In this document: positions 33,301-46,800 of the stretch, in pieces | Layout: each line of letters begins with the position of its first letter | How positions within the stretch are numbered: the stretch's first letter is position 1 | Origin: Dryocosmus kuriphilus | Lineage: Eukaryota > Arthropoda > Insecta > Hymenoptera > Cynipidae | NCBI GenBank assembly: GCA_038277395.1 | Contig: CM076193.1 | Coordinates: 80,728,627 to 80,792,626 of the forward strand | DNA: 64,000 bases | Reading direction: 5' to 3' | Translations under genes and position numbers: made by a program | The notes under the pieces: model-generated | The model's input: only the letters and a program-made list of their open reading frames with translations | What the model was told of the DNA's origin: nothing | Databases searched by the model: none

Positions 33301-36300
33301 TTTTGTGCTGAGTTGCCCTTGTTTCGAGCAAAAAAACAAGATTGTCTAATGACAAAAATCCTCTTCAATATCATATTTTAGAAAATACCCGACTTTTTTG
33401 GATCTTGAAAATGTTTTATTTCCCGCAAATTGTCAAAAATCAAAATTTCAAAATGAAAATTTTGTGCTGAGTTGCCCTTGTCGAGTAAAACAAGATTGTC
33501 TAATGACAAAATTCCTCTTATATATCATATTTTCGAAAATACCCGACTTTTTTGGATCCTGAAAATGCTTTATTTCCCAAATTGTCAAAAATCGAAATTT
33601 CAAAATGAAAATTTTGTGCTGAGTTGTCGCCGGCCAGCACAGCAGATTGTCTAACGACAAAATTTCCTTTATATATCATATTTTAGAAAATACCCGACTT
33701 TTTTGAATCTGAAAATGCTTATTTCCCGCAAATTGTCAAAAAATCAAAATTTCAAAATGAAAATTTTGTGCTGAGTTGCACTCGTCAAGTAAAACAAGAT
33801 TGTCTAATGACAAAATTCCGCTTCATATCATATTTTCGAAAATACCCGACTTTTTTGGATCTGAAAATGTATTTATTTCCCTCAAATTGTCAAAAATCGA
33901 AATTTCAAAATGAAAATTTTGCGCTGAGTTGCCTTTTCCGGCCAGCACAGCAAGATTGTCTCACGACAAAATTTCTTTATATATCATATTTTAGAAAATA
34001 CCCGACTTTTTTTGATCTTGAAAATACTTCTTTCCCTCAAATTGTCAAAAATCAAAATTTCAAAATGAAAATTTTGTGCTGAGTTGTTTCCGGCAAATAA
34101 AACAAGATTGTCTAATGACAAATTCCTTTATATATCATATTTTAGAAAATACCCGACTTTTTTGGATCCTGAAAATACTTATTTCACGCAAATTGTCAAA
34201 AATCAAAATTTCAAAATGAAAATTTTGTGCTGAGTTGCACTCGTCAAGCAAAAACAAAGATTGTCTAATGACGAAATTCCGCTTCATATATCATATTTTC
34301 GAAAATACCCGACTTTTTTGGATCCTGAAAATGCTTTATTTCCCTCAAATTGTCAAAAATCGAAATTTCAAAATGAAAATTTTGCGCTAAGTTGTTTCCG
34401 GCGAGCACAGCAAGATTGTCTCACGACAAAATTTTCTTTATATATCATATTTTAGAAAATACCCGACTTTTTTGGATCTTGAAAATACTTCTTTCCCGCA
34501 AATTGTCAAAAATCAAAATTTCAAAATGAAAATTTTGTGCTGAGTTGCGGCCTCAGCAAAACAAGATTGTCTAATGACAAATTCCTTTATATATCATATT
34601 TTCGAAAATACCCGACTTTTTTGGATCCTGAAAATATTATTTCCCTCAAATTGTCAAAAATCGAAATTTCAAAATGAAAATTTTGCGCTAGTTGTTTCCG
34701 GCCAGCACAACAAGATTGTCTCACGACAAAAAATTTCTTTATATATCATATTTTAGAAAATACCCGACTTTTTTCGATCTTGAAAATACTTTTTTCCCGC
34801 AAATTGTCAAAAATCAAAATTTCAAAATGAAAATTTTGTGCTGAGTTGTTTCACTCGGCGAGCACACAAGATTGTCTAATGACAAAATTTCTTTTCATAT
34901 CATATTTTCGAAAATACCCGACTTTTTTGGATCCTGAAAATATTTATTTCCCTCAAATTGTCAAAAATCAAAATTTCAAAATGAAAATTTTGTGCTGAGT
35001 TGTTTCCGGCCAGCACAACAAGATTGTCTCACGACAAAATTTCTTTATATATCATATTTTAGAAAATACCCGACTTTTTTGGATCTTGAAAATACTTCTT
35101 TCCCTCAAATTGTCAAAAATCAAAATTTCAAAATGAAAATTTTGCTGAGTTGTTTCCGAGCAAAAAGATTGATTGTCTACAAAATTTCTCTTATATATCA
35201 TATTTTAGAAAATACCCGACTTTTTTGGATCTTGAAAATACTTTTTTCCCTCAAATTGTCAAAAATCAAAATTTCAAAATGAAAATTTTGTGCTGAGTTG
35301 CCCGTCGGCCACAAAACAAGATTGTCTACGACAAAATTTCTTTATATATCATATTTTAGAAAATACCCGACTTTTTTTGGATCTTGAAAATACTTCTTTC
35401 CCGCAAATTGTCAAAAATCAAAATTTCAAAATGAAAATTTTGTGCTGAGTTGCCCTCGCAGCACAAAACAAGATTGTCTAATGAAAGTTTCCTCTATATA
35501 TCATATTTTCGAAAATACCCGACTTTTTTGGATCTGAAAATGATTATTTCCCTCAAATTGTCAAAAATCGAAAATTTCAAAATGAAAATTTTGTGCTGAG
35601 TTGCCCTCCGGCCAGCACAAAACAAGATTGTCTAATGACAAAATTCCTTTGCATATCATATTTTCGAAAATACCCGACTTTTTTGGATCCTGAAAATGCT
35701 TATTTCCCTCAAATTGTCAAAAATCGAAATTTCAAAATGAAAATTTTGTGCTGAGTTGCCCTCGTCAGCAAAACAAGATTGTCTAATGACAAGTTTCCTC
35801 TGCATATATTATATTTTCGAAAATACCCGACTTTTTTGGATCCTGAAAATGTTATTTCCCGCAAATTGTCAAAAATCAAAATTTCAAAATGAAAATTTTG
35901 TGCTGAGTTGCCCTCGTAGAGCAAAACAAGATTGTCTAATGACAATTTCCTTTCATATATCATATTTCGAAAATACCCGACTTTTTTGATCTGAAAATGT
36001 TTATTTCCCTCAAATTGTCAAAAATCAAAATTTCAAAATGAAAATTTTGTGCTGAGTTGCCCTTGTCGAGTAAAAATAAGATTGTCTAATGACAAAATTT
36101 CTCTTCATATATCATATTTTCGAAAATACCCGACTTTTTTGGATCCTGAAAATGCTTATTTCCCTCAAATTGTCAAAAATCGAAATTTCAAAATGAAAAT
36201 TTTGTGCTGAGTTGTTTCCGGCCAGCACAACAAGATTGTCTAACGACAAAATTCTCTTGCATATATCATATTTTAGAAAATACCCGACTTTTTTGGATCT

Positions 36301-38800
36301 GAAAATGTTTATTTCCCTCAAATTGTCAAAAATCAAAATTTCAAAATGAAAATTTTGTGCTGAGTTGCCCTCGTTGAGTAAAACAAGATTGTCTAATGAC
36401 AAGTTCCGCTTCATATCATATTTTCGAAAATACCCGACTTTTTTGGATCCTGAAAATATTTATTTCCCTCAAATTGTCAAAAATCAAAATTTCAAAATGA
36501 AAATTTTGTGCTGAGTTGCCGGCGAGCACAGAAAACAAGATTGTCTAATGACAAAACTCCGCTTATATATCATATTTTCGAAAATACCCGACTTTTTTGA
36601 TCCTGAAAATATTTATTTCCCTCAAATTGTCAAAAATCAAAATTTCAAAATGAAAATTTTGTGCTGAGTTGTTTCCTCGGCCAGCACAACAAGATTGTCT
36701 CACGACAAAATTTCTTTATATATCATATTTTAGAAAATACCCGACTTTTTTGATCCTGAAAATTTATTTTTCCCTCAAATTGTCAAAAATCAAAATTTCA
36801 AAATGAAAATTTTGTGCTGAGTTGCACTCGTCAAATAAAACAAGATTGTCTAATGACAACTTCCTTTATCATATCATATTTTCGAAAATACCCGACTTTT
36901 TTGGATCCTGAAAATACTTATTTCCCTCAAATTGTCAAAAATCGAAATTTCAAAATGAAAATTTTGCGCTGAGTTGTTTCCGGCCAGCACAGCAAGATTG
37001 TCTCACGACAAAATTTCTTTATACATCATATTTTAGAAAATACCCGACTTTTTTCGATCTTGAAAATACTTCTTTCCCGCAAATTGTCAAAAATCAAATT
37101 TCAAAATGAAAATTTTGTGCTGAGTTGCCCTCGTTTCCGGCCAGCACAACAAGATTGTCTAATGACAAATTTCTCTTATATATCATATTTTAGAAAATAC
37201 CCGACTTTTTTGGATCCTGAAAATGTTTATTTCCCTCAAATTGTCAAAAATCGAAATTTCAAAATGAAAATTTTGTGCTGAGTTGCACTGCCGGCCAGCA
37301 AACAAGATTGTCTACGACAAAATTTCTTTATATATCATATTTTAGAAAATACCCGACTTTTTTGGATCTTGAAAATACTTCTTTCCCGCAAATTGTCAAA
37401 AATCAAAATTTCAAAATGAAAATTTTGTGCTGAGTTGCCCTCGTCAAGCACAACAAGATTGTCTAACGACAAAATTCCGCTTCATATCATATTTTCGAAA
37501 ATACCCGACTTTTTTGGATCCTGAAAATGTTTATTTCCCTCAAATTGTCAAAAAAAATCGAAATTTCAAAATGAAAATTTTGCGCTGAGTTGTTCTCCTG
37601 CCAGCACAGCAAGATTGTCTCACGACAAAATTTCTTTATATATCATATTTTAGAAAATACCCGACTTTTTTGGATCTGAAAATGACTTATTTCCCTCAAA
37701 TTGTCAAAAATCGAAATTTCAAAATGAAAATTTTGCGCTGAGTTGCCGTCGAGTAAACAAGATTGTCTAATGACAAAATTTCTTCTTCATATCATATTTT
37801 CGAAAATACCCGACTTTTTTGGATCTGAAAATACTTTATTTCCCTCAAATTGTCAAGAATCGAAAATTTCAAAATGAAAATTTTGTGCTGAGTTGCCCTT
37901 GTTGAGCCAGCAAACAAGATTGTCTAACGACAAAATTCCTCTTCATATTCATATTTTAGAAAATACCGACTTTTTTGAATCCTGAAAATACTTATTTCCC
38001 TCAAATTGTCAAAAAATCAAAATTTCAAAATGAAAATTTTGTGCTGAGTTGCACTTCCGGCGAGTACAACAAGATTGTCTCACGACAAGATTTCTTTATA
38101 TATCATATTTTAGAAAATACCCGACTTTTTTGGATCTTGAAAATGCTTCTTTCCCTCAAATGTCAAAAATCGAAATTTCAAAATGAAAATTTTGTGCTGA
38201 GTTGCCTCGTCGAGCAAAACAAGATTGTCTAATGACAAGTTCCTCTTCATATCATATTTTTCGAAAATACCCGACTTTTTTGGATCTGAAAATGTTTATT
38301 TCCCTCAAATTGTCAAAAATCGGAATTTCAAAATGAAAATTTTGTGCTGAGTTGCCCTCCGGCGAGTAAAACAAGATTGTCTAACGACAAGTTCCTTTAT
38401 ATATCATATTTTCGAAAATACCCGACTTTTTTGGATCCTGAAAATGTTTATTTCCCTCAAATTGTCAAAAATCAAAATTTCAAAATGAAAATTTTGTGCT
38501 GAGTTGCCTTGTCAAGTAAAACAAGATTGTCTAATGACAAGTTTCCTCTTCATATTATATTTTCGAAAATACCCGACTTTTTTGAATTCTGAAAATGTTT
38601 ATTTCCCTCAAATTGTGAAAAATCAAAATTAAAAAAATGAAAATTTTGTGCTCAGTTGTTTCCCTTGTTGAGTAAAACAAGATTGTCTAATGACAAAACT
38701 TCCTTTATTCATATCATATTTTCGAAAATACCCGACTTTTTTGAATCCTGAAAATGTTTATTTCCCACAAATTGTGAAGAATCAAAATTTCAAAATGAAA
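30360..38800. repeat. Satellite block with unusually many small insertions
   Basis: Compared with 40.9-57 kb, monomers here often carry 1-4 bp insertions or doublings (CTTTATTTCCC, TATATATATCAT, AAAAAAACAAG, ATCATCAT) and patchwork variable segments, for example near 32,380. Type A and B features are mixed within single monomers. It could be imperfect consensus of collapsed copies or raw-read error rather than biology. Confidence 0.55.
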
Positions 38801-39213
38801 ATTTTGTGCTGAGTTGCCCTTGTTGAGTAAAACAAGATTGTCTAATGACAAGTTCCTTTTCATATTATATTTTCGAAAATACCCGACTTTTTTGAATTCT
38901 GAAAATGCTTATTTCCCTCAAATGTCAAAAATCGAAATTTCAAAATGAAAATTTTGCGCTAAGTTGTTTCCGGCCAGCACAGCAAGATTGTCTCACGACA
39001 AAATTTCTTTATATATCATATTTTAGAAAATACCCGACTTTTTTTCGATCTTGAAAATACTTCTTTCACGCAAATTGTCAAAAATCAAAATTTCAAAATG
39101 AAAATTTTGTGCTGAGTTGCACTCGTCAAATAAAACAAGATTGTCTAATGACAACTTCCGCTTCATATCATATTATCGAAAATACCCGACTTTTTTTGGA
39201 TCCTGAAAATATT

Positions 39214-39713
39214 NNNNNNNNNNNNNNNNNNNNNNNNNNNNNNNNNNNNNNNNNNNNNNNNNNNNNNNNNNNNNNNNNNNNNNNNNNNNNNNNNNNNNNN
39301 NNNNNNNNNNNNNNNNNNNNNNNNNNNNNNNNNNNNNNNNNNNNNNNNNNNNNNNNNNNNNNNNNNNNNNNNNNNNNNNNNNNNNNNNNNNNNNNNNNNN
39401 NNNNNNNNNNNNNNNNNNNNNNNNNNNNNNNNNNNNNNNNNNNNNNNNNNNNNNNNNNNNNNNNNNNNNNNNNNNNNNNNNNNNNNNNNNNNNNNNNNNN
39501 NNNNNNNNNNNNNNNNNNNNNNNNNNNNNNNNNNNNNNNNNNNNNNNNNNNNNNNNNNNNNNNNNNNNNNNNNNNNNNNNNNNNNNNNNNNNNNNNNNNN
39601 NNNNNNNNNNNNNNNNNNNNNNNNNNNNNNNNNNNNNNNNNNNNNNNNNNNNNNNNNNNNNNNNNNNNNNNNNNNNNNNNNNNNNNNNNNNNNNNNNNNN
39701 NNNNNNNNNNNNN
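39214..39713. other. Assembly gap of exactly 500 N
   Basis: A run of 500 unknown bases inside a satellite monomer. The round number suggests a placeholder, so the true length of the array at this point is unknown. Open frames that cross it are meaningless. Confidence 0.99.
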
Positions 39714-40880
39714 AAAACCACTTTTTTTTGGGTTTGAAAATACTTTTCCCCCAAATTTTCAAAAAACAAATTTAAAATGAAAAATTTTTGCTGGGGTTTC
39801 CGGCGACCCCAAGATTTTTTCCCAAAAAAATTTTTTTTTTACAAAATTTTTAAATACCGACTTTTTTGGGTTTTTTAAAACTTTTTCCCCCCAAAAGAAA
39901 AAATTTAAAAATTTTAAAAAAAAATTTTTTTCTGAGTTGCTCCCGGCGAGTCAAAAGATTTCTAATGACAAATTTCTCTAAATTATATTTTCGAAAAATA
40001 CTGCCGACTGATTATGGGTTCTGAAAAATACATAACTTCTCCATCAAGATATGTCATAAAGTATCGAAATTTTTGCAAATAATGAAAAACACATGAAATG
40101 TGCGCTGAGTGTGCTCATCTGGCGAGCAGACATCTAAACTGATCTCCCTATGACAAAACTCTCAGTATCATGTATACGTCATTTGTACGGAGTAAATACA
40201 CGGCACTATGATTGTAGGAAGCATGAAAATACTTATTTTCCTTTCTCATAATCTGTCATAAAAACACCGAGAAATTTCAAAAATGAAAAATTTTGTGCTG
40301 AGTGCCCCTCTCGATCGCATAATAACAAGGATTAGTCTAATGACACACTTTTCGCGCTGTCTACATATGCAGTATATTTCATTCGAAAATCACCTCAGCA
40401 CTTTTTTCATGATTACCTGAAATGATTATTTTCCCTCAAACTTAGCGGCAAAATGCAGAAAATTGGCAATATCTCTGAATGAAATATTAGCATAGCGCTG
40501 AGTTTCCTCGGCGTGCCTAGCTACAGCAACGAGTCAGTATTGTCTACTCCACGAAAAACGTTACCTCTTCATAGACTCATAATTTATAATGACAATACCG
40601 CGACTTTTTTAGCGAATCCTCGAAAATCAGCTTCCTTCTCGGCCACCTCTGTTCAACAAATCTGCAAAATTTCGCAAACATGAAAATTTTGTGCTGAGAT
40701 TTTGGCCCTTGTCTCTATACAAACATTGTCGTAATAGCAAGATTCCTGCTCAATATCTATGATATTGTCCCTCGAAAATACATTCTGAAAATATATGTTC
40801 GACCCCAATGGGGCAAGACGAATTTTCTTTTGGTACCTGAGTTGGTGCTAGAATCAGAATCAAAAATTGTCTACATGACA
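39714..40880 (+). repeat. Degraded satellite sequence after the gap, probably uncorrected read sequence
   Basis: The monomer order can still be followed, but insertions, homopolymer errors and substitutions occur every few bases (CCCCCAAATTTTC, GAGTGTGCTCATCTGGCGAGCA spread over extra bases). Clean monomers resume abruptly at about 40,890. About 65 bp at 40,798-40,865, including the palindrome CCCCAATGGGG, does not resemble the monomer at all. Confidence 0.7.
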
Positions 40881-43800
40881 ATTTCCTCTTTATTTCCCTC
40901 AAATTGTCAAAAATCGAAATTTCAAAATGAAAATTTTGCGCTAAGTTGTTTCCGGCCAGCACAGCAAGATTGTCTCACGACGAAAATTTCTTTATATATC
41001 ATATTTTAGAAAATACCCGACTTTTTTCGATCTTGAAAATACTTCTTTCCCGCAAATTGTCAAAAATCAAAATTTCAAAATGAAAATTTTGTGCTGAGTT
41101 GCCCTCATCAAGTAAAACAAGATTGTCTAATGACAAGTCCCTCTGCATATCATATTTTCGAAAATCCCCGACTTTTTTCCTGAAAATGTTTATTTCCCTC
41201 AAATTGTCAAAAATCGAAATTTCAAAATGAAAATTTTTGATCTAAGTTGCCGGCCAGCACACAAGATTGTTCACGACAAAATTTCTTTATATATCATATT
41301 TTAGAAAATACCCGACTTTTTTGGATCTGAAAATACTTCTTTCCCGCAAATTGTCAAAAAAAAATCAAAATTTCAAAATGAAAATTTTGTGCTGAGTTGC
41401 CCTTCATCAAGTAGCAAACAAGATTGTCTAATGACAAAAGTCCCTCTGCATATCATATTTTCGAAAATACCCCGACTTTTTTTGGATCCTGAAAATGTTT
41501 ATTTCCCTCAAATTGTCAAAATCAAAATTTCAAAATGAAAATTTTGTGCTGAGTTGCACTCGTCGATTAAACAAGATTGTCTAATGACAAGTTCCTCTGC
41601 ATATCATATTTTCGAAAATACCCCGACTTTTTTGGATCCTGAAAATGCTTATTTCCCTCAAATTGTCAAAAATCGAAATTTCAAAATGAAAATTTTGCGC
41701 TAAGTTGTTTCCGGCCAGCACAACAAGTTGTCGAACGACAAAATTTCTTTATATATCATATTTTAGAAAATACCCGACTTTTTTGGATCTTGAAAATACT
41801 TATTTCCCGCAAATTGTCAAAAAATCAAAATTTCAAAATGCAAATTTTGTGCTGAGTTGCCTCGTCGAGTAAAACAAGATTGTCTAATGACAAAGTTCCT
41901 CTTGCATATCATATTTTCGAAAATACCCGACTTTTTTGAATTCTGAAAATGCTTATTTCCTCAAATTGTCAAAAATCGAAATTTCAAAATCAAAATAAAA
42001 ATTTTGCGCTGAGTTGTTTCCGGCGAGCACAACAAGATTGTCTCACGAAAAATTTCTTTATATATCATATTTTAGAAAAAATACCCGACTTTTTTTGGAA
42101 CCTGAAAATATTTATTTCCCGCAAATTGTCAAAAATCAAAATTTCAAAATGAAAATTTTGTGCTGAGTTGCCCTCGTCAAATAAAACAAGATTGTCTAAT
42201 GACAGTTTCCTGCTTCATATCATATTTTCGAAAATACCCGACTTTTTTGGATCCTGAAAATGTTTATTTCCCTCAAATTGTCAAAAATCGAAATTTCAAA
42301 ATGAAAATTTTGCGCTAAGTTGTTTTCGGCCAGCACAACAAGATTGTCTCACGACAAAATTTCTTTATATATCATATTTTAGAAAATACCCGACTTTTTT
42401 CGATCTTGAAAATACTTCTTCCCGCAAATTGTCAAAAATCAAAATTTCAAAATGAAAATTTTGTGCTGAGTTGCCCTTATCAAGTTAAACAAGATTGTCT
42501 AATGAAAAGTTCCCTCTGCATATCATATTTTCGAAAATCCCCGACTTTTTTTTGATCCTGAAAATGCTTATTTCCCTCAAATTGTCAAAAATCGAAATTT
42601 CAGAATGAAAATTTTGCGCTGAGTTGCCTCGTCAAATAAAACAAGATTGTCTAATGACAATTTCCTCTTCATATTATATTTTCGAAAACACCCGACTTTT
42701 TTGAATTCTGAAAATGTTTATTTCCCTCAAATGGTCAAAAATCATTTCAAAATAAAAATTTTGTGCTGAGTTGTTTCCGGCGAGCACAGCAAGATTGTCT
42801 CACGACAAAATTTCTTTATATATCATATTTTAGAAAATACCCGACTTTTTTGAATCCTGAAAATGTTTATTTCCCACAAATTGTGAAAAATCAAAATTAA
42901 AAAATGAAAATTTTGTGCTGAGTTGCCCTTGTTGAGTAAAACAAGATTGTCTAATGAAAAGTTCCTCTTCATATTATATTTTCGAAAATACCCGACTTTT
43001 TTGAATTCTGAAAATGCTTATTTCCCTCAAATTGTCAAAAATCGAAATTTCAAAATGAAAATTTTGCGCTAAGTTGTTTCCGGCCAGCACAGCAAGATAG
43101 TCTCACGACAAAATTTCTTTATATATCATATTTTAGAAAATACCCGACTTTTTTTTTCGATCTTGAAAATACTTCTTTCCCGCAAATTGTCAAAAATCAA
43201 AATTTCAAAATGAAAATTTTGTGCTGAGTTGCACTCGTCAAATAAAACAAGATTGTCTAATGACAACTTCCGCTTCATATCATATTATCGAAAATACCCG
43301 ACTTTTTTGGATCCTGAAAATATTTATTTCCCTCAAATTGTCAAAAATCGAAATTTCAAAATGAAAATTTTGCGCTAAGTTGTTTCCGGCCAGCACAGCA
43401 AGATTGTCTCACGACAAAATTTCTTTATATATCATATTTTAGAAAATACCCGACTTTTTTCGATCTTGAAAATACTTCTTTCCCGCAAATTGTCAAAAAT
43501 CAAAATTTCAAAATGAAAATTTTGTGCTGAGTTGCACTCGTCAAATAAAACAAGATTGTCTAATGACAACTTCCGCTTCATATCATATTATCGAAAATAC
43601 CCGACTTTTTTGGATCCTGAAAATATTTATTTCCCTCAAATTGTCAAAAATCGAAATTTCAAAATGAAAATTTGTGCTCAGTTGTTTCCGGCGAGCACAG
43701 CAAGATTGTCTCACGACAAAATTTCTTTATATATCATATTTTAGAAAATACCGACTTTTTTGGACCTGAAAATACTTATTTCCCGCAAATTGTCAAAAAT

Positions 43801-46800
43801 CAAAATTTCAAAATGAAACTTTTGTGCTGAGTTGCACTCGTCGAGTAAAACAAGATTGTCTAATGACAAGTTCCTCTGCATATCATATTTTCGAAAATAC
43901 CCGACTTTTTTGGATCCTGAAAATGTTTATTTCCCTCAAATTGTCAAAATCGAAATTTCAAAATGAAAATTTTTTGCTGAGTTTTTGCCGGCCAGCACAA
44001 CAAGATTGTCTTACGACAAAATTTCTTTATATATCATATTTTAGAAAAACACCGGATTTTTTTTTGAACCTGAAAATACTTATTTCACGCAAATTGTCAA
44101 AAGACAAAATTTCAAAATGCAACTTTTGTGCTGAGTTGCACTCGTCGAGTAAAAACAAGATTGTCTAATGACAAGTTTCCTCTGCATATCATATTTTCGA
44201 AAATACCCGACTTTTTTGGATCCTGAAAATGTTTATTTCCCTCAAATTGTCAAAAATCGAAATTTCAAAATGAAAATTTTGTGCTGAGTTTTTGCCGGCC
44301 AGCACAACAAGATTGTCTTACGACAAAATTTTTTTATATATCATATTTTAGAAAATACCGACTTTTTTGGAACCTGAAAATACTTATTTCACGCAAATTG
44401 TCAAAAGATCAAAATTTCAAAATGCAACTTTTGTGCTGAGTTGCCCTCGTTGAGTAAAACAAGATTGTCTAATGACAAGTTCCTCTTCATATCATATTTT
44501 CGAAAATACCCGACTTTTTTGGATCCTGAAAATGTTTATTTCCCTCCCTCAAATTGTCAAAAATCGAAATTTCAAAATGAAAAAATTTTGTGCTGAGTTT
44601 TTTCCGGCAGCACAACAAGATTGTCTTACGAGACAAATTTCTAATTTTATCATATCATATTTTCGAAAATACCCGACTTTTTTGGATCCTGAAAAAATGC
44701 TTTTTCCCAAATTGTCAAAAATCGAAATTTCAAAAAAAAATTTTGTGCTGAGTTGTTTCCGGCGAGCACAACAAGATTGTTTCACGATGACAAAATTTCT
44801 TTATATACCATTTTTAGAAAATACCCGACTTTTTTGGATCTTGAAAATAAAATTGTCAAAAATACTTCAAAATGAAAATTTTCCCGCAAATTGTCAAAAT
44901 CAAAATTTCAAAAAATTTTTTATAATCATTTTGTGCTGACTTTTTTGCCCGGCTGCAAAGTAAAACAAGATTGTCTAATGACAAATTTTTTCCTCTTCAA
45001 TATCATATTTTCGAAAATACCCGACTTTTTTGGATCCTGAAAATGCTTATTTCCCTCAAATTGTCAAAAATCAAAATTTCAGAATGAAAAAATTTTGTGC
45101 TGAGTTGCCTCGTCAAATAAAACAAGATTGTCTAATGACAAGTTCCTCTTCATATTATATTTTCGAAAATACCCGACTTTTTTGATCCTGAAAATGTTTA
45201 TTTCCCTCAAATGGTCAAAAATCATTTCAAAATAAAAATTTTGTGCTGAGTTGTTTCCGGCGAGCACAAAAAGATTGTCTCACGACAAAATTTCTTTATA
45301 TATCATATTTTAGAAAATACCCGACTTTTTTGGATCTTGAAAATGCTTCTCTCCCGCAAATTGTCAAAAATCAAAATTTCAAAATGAAAATTTTGTGCTG
45401 AGTTGCCCTCATCGAGCAAAACAAGATTGTCTAATGACAAGTTCCTCTGCATATCATATTTTCGAAAATACCCGACTTTTTTGGATCCTGAAAATGATTA
45501 TTTCCCTCAAATTGTCAAGAATCGGAATTTCAAAATGAAAATTTTGTGCTGAGTTTTGGCCGGCCAGCACAACAAGATTGTCTTACGACAAAATTTCTTT
45601 ATATATCATATTTTAGAAAATATCCGACTTTTTTGGATCCTGAAAATGCTTATTTCCCTCAAATTGTCAAAAATCGAAATTTCAAAATGAAAAATTTTGC
45701 GCTGAGTTGCCTCGTCAAATAAAACAAGATTGTCTAATGACAAGTTCCTCTTCATATTATATTTTCGAAAATACCCGACTTTTTTGAATTCTGAAAATGT
45801 TTATTTCCCTCAAATGGTCAAAAATCATTTCAAAATAAAAATTTTGTGCTGAGCTTGTTTCCGGCGAGCACAACAAGATTGTCTCACGACAAAATTTCTT
45901 TATATATCATATTTTAGAAAATACCCGACTTTTTTGGATCTTGAAAATGCTTCTTTCCCGCAAATTGTCAAAAGATCAAAATTTCAAAATGAAAATTTTG
46001 TGCTGAGTTGCCCTCCTCGAGTAAAACAAGATTGTCTAATGACAAGTTCCTCTGCATATCATATTTTCGAAAATTACCCGACTTTTTTGGATCCTGAAAA
46101 TGATTATTTCCCTCAAATTGTCAAAAATCGAATTTCAAAATGAAAATTTTGTGCTGAGTTGTTTCCGGCGAGCACAGCAAGATTGTCTCACGACAAAATT
46201 TCTTTATATATCATCTTTACAAAATATCCGACTTTTTTTTTTGAACAAAATCTTATTTCCCTCAAATTGTCAAAAATCGAAATTTCAGAATGAAAATTTT
46301 GCGCTGAGTTGCCCTCGTCAAATAAAACAAGATTGTCTTGAAAAATATTTTCGAAAATACCCGACTTTTTTGAATCCTGAAAATGTTTATTTCCCTCAAA
46401 TTGTCAAAAATCAAAATTTCAAAATGAAAATTTTTGTGCTGAGTTGCCCTCGTCGAGCAAAACAAGATTGTCTAATGACAAGTTTCTTTATATATCATAT
46501 TTTCGAAAATACCCGACTTTTTTGGATCCTGAAAATGTTTATTTCCCTCAAATTGTCAAAAATCAAAATTTCAAAATGAAAATTTTGTGCTGAGTTGCCC
46601 TTGTGCGCTGAGTCAAAAAACAAGATTGTCTAATGACAAGTTCCTCTGCATATCATATTTTCGAAAATACCCGACTTTTTTGGATCCTGAAAATGCTTAT
46701 TTACCTCAAATTGGCAAAAATCATTTCAAAAAAAAATTTTGTGCTGAGTTGTTTCCGGCGAGCACAAACAAGATTGTCTCAGACAAAAATTTCTTTATAT

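Larger units (their letters stand above)
15061..39213 (+). repeat. Satellite array, left part (about 152-bp monomer)
   Basis: Head-to-tail monomers of about 152 bp, all in one orientation. Landmarks in order are CTGAAAAT-TTATTTCCC, CAAATTGTCAAAAATC, TTTCAAAATGAAAATTTTG, GCTGAGTTG, a variable segment (CCTCGTCGAG or TTTCCGGCCAGCAC), CAAGATTGTC-NNNN-GACAA, ATATCATATTTT, GAAAATACCCGACTTTTTTG and GATC. Two types alternate. Type A has TTTCCGGC(C/G)AGCAC, GTCTCACGAC, TATATATCATATTTTAG and ends GATCTTG. Type B has CTCGTCGAGTAAAAC or CTCGTCAAATAAAAC, GTCTAATGAC, CATATCATATTTTCG and ends GGATCCTG. A third type C has TTCACGCAAATTGTCAAAAG and GCAACTTTTG. The first 2.5 kb are the most divergent and deletion-rich. 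No gene is embedded. Confidence 0.97.

Noticed and set aside
39109..39780. Long open frames of about 200 residues crossing the N run on both strands
   Set aside because: They are produced only by the 500 unknown bases.
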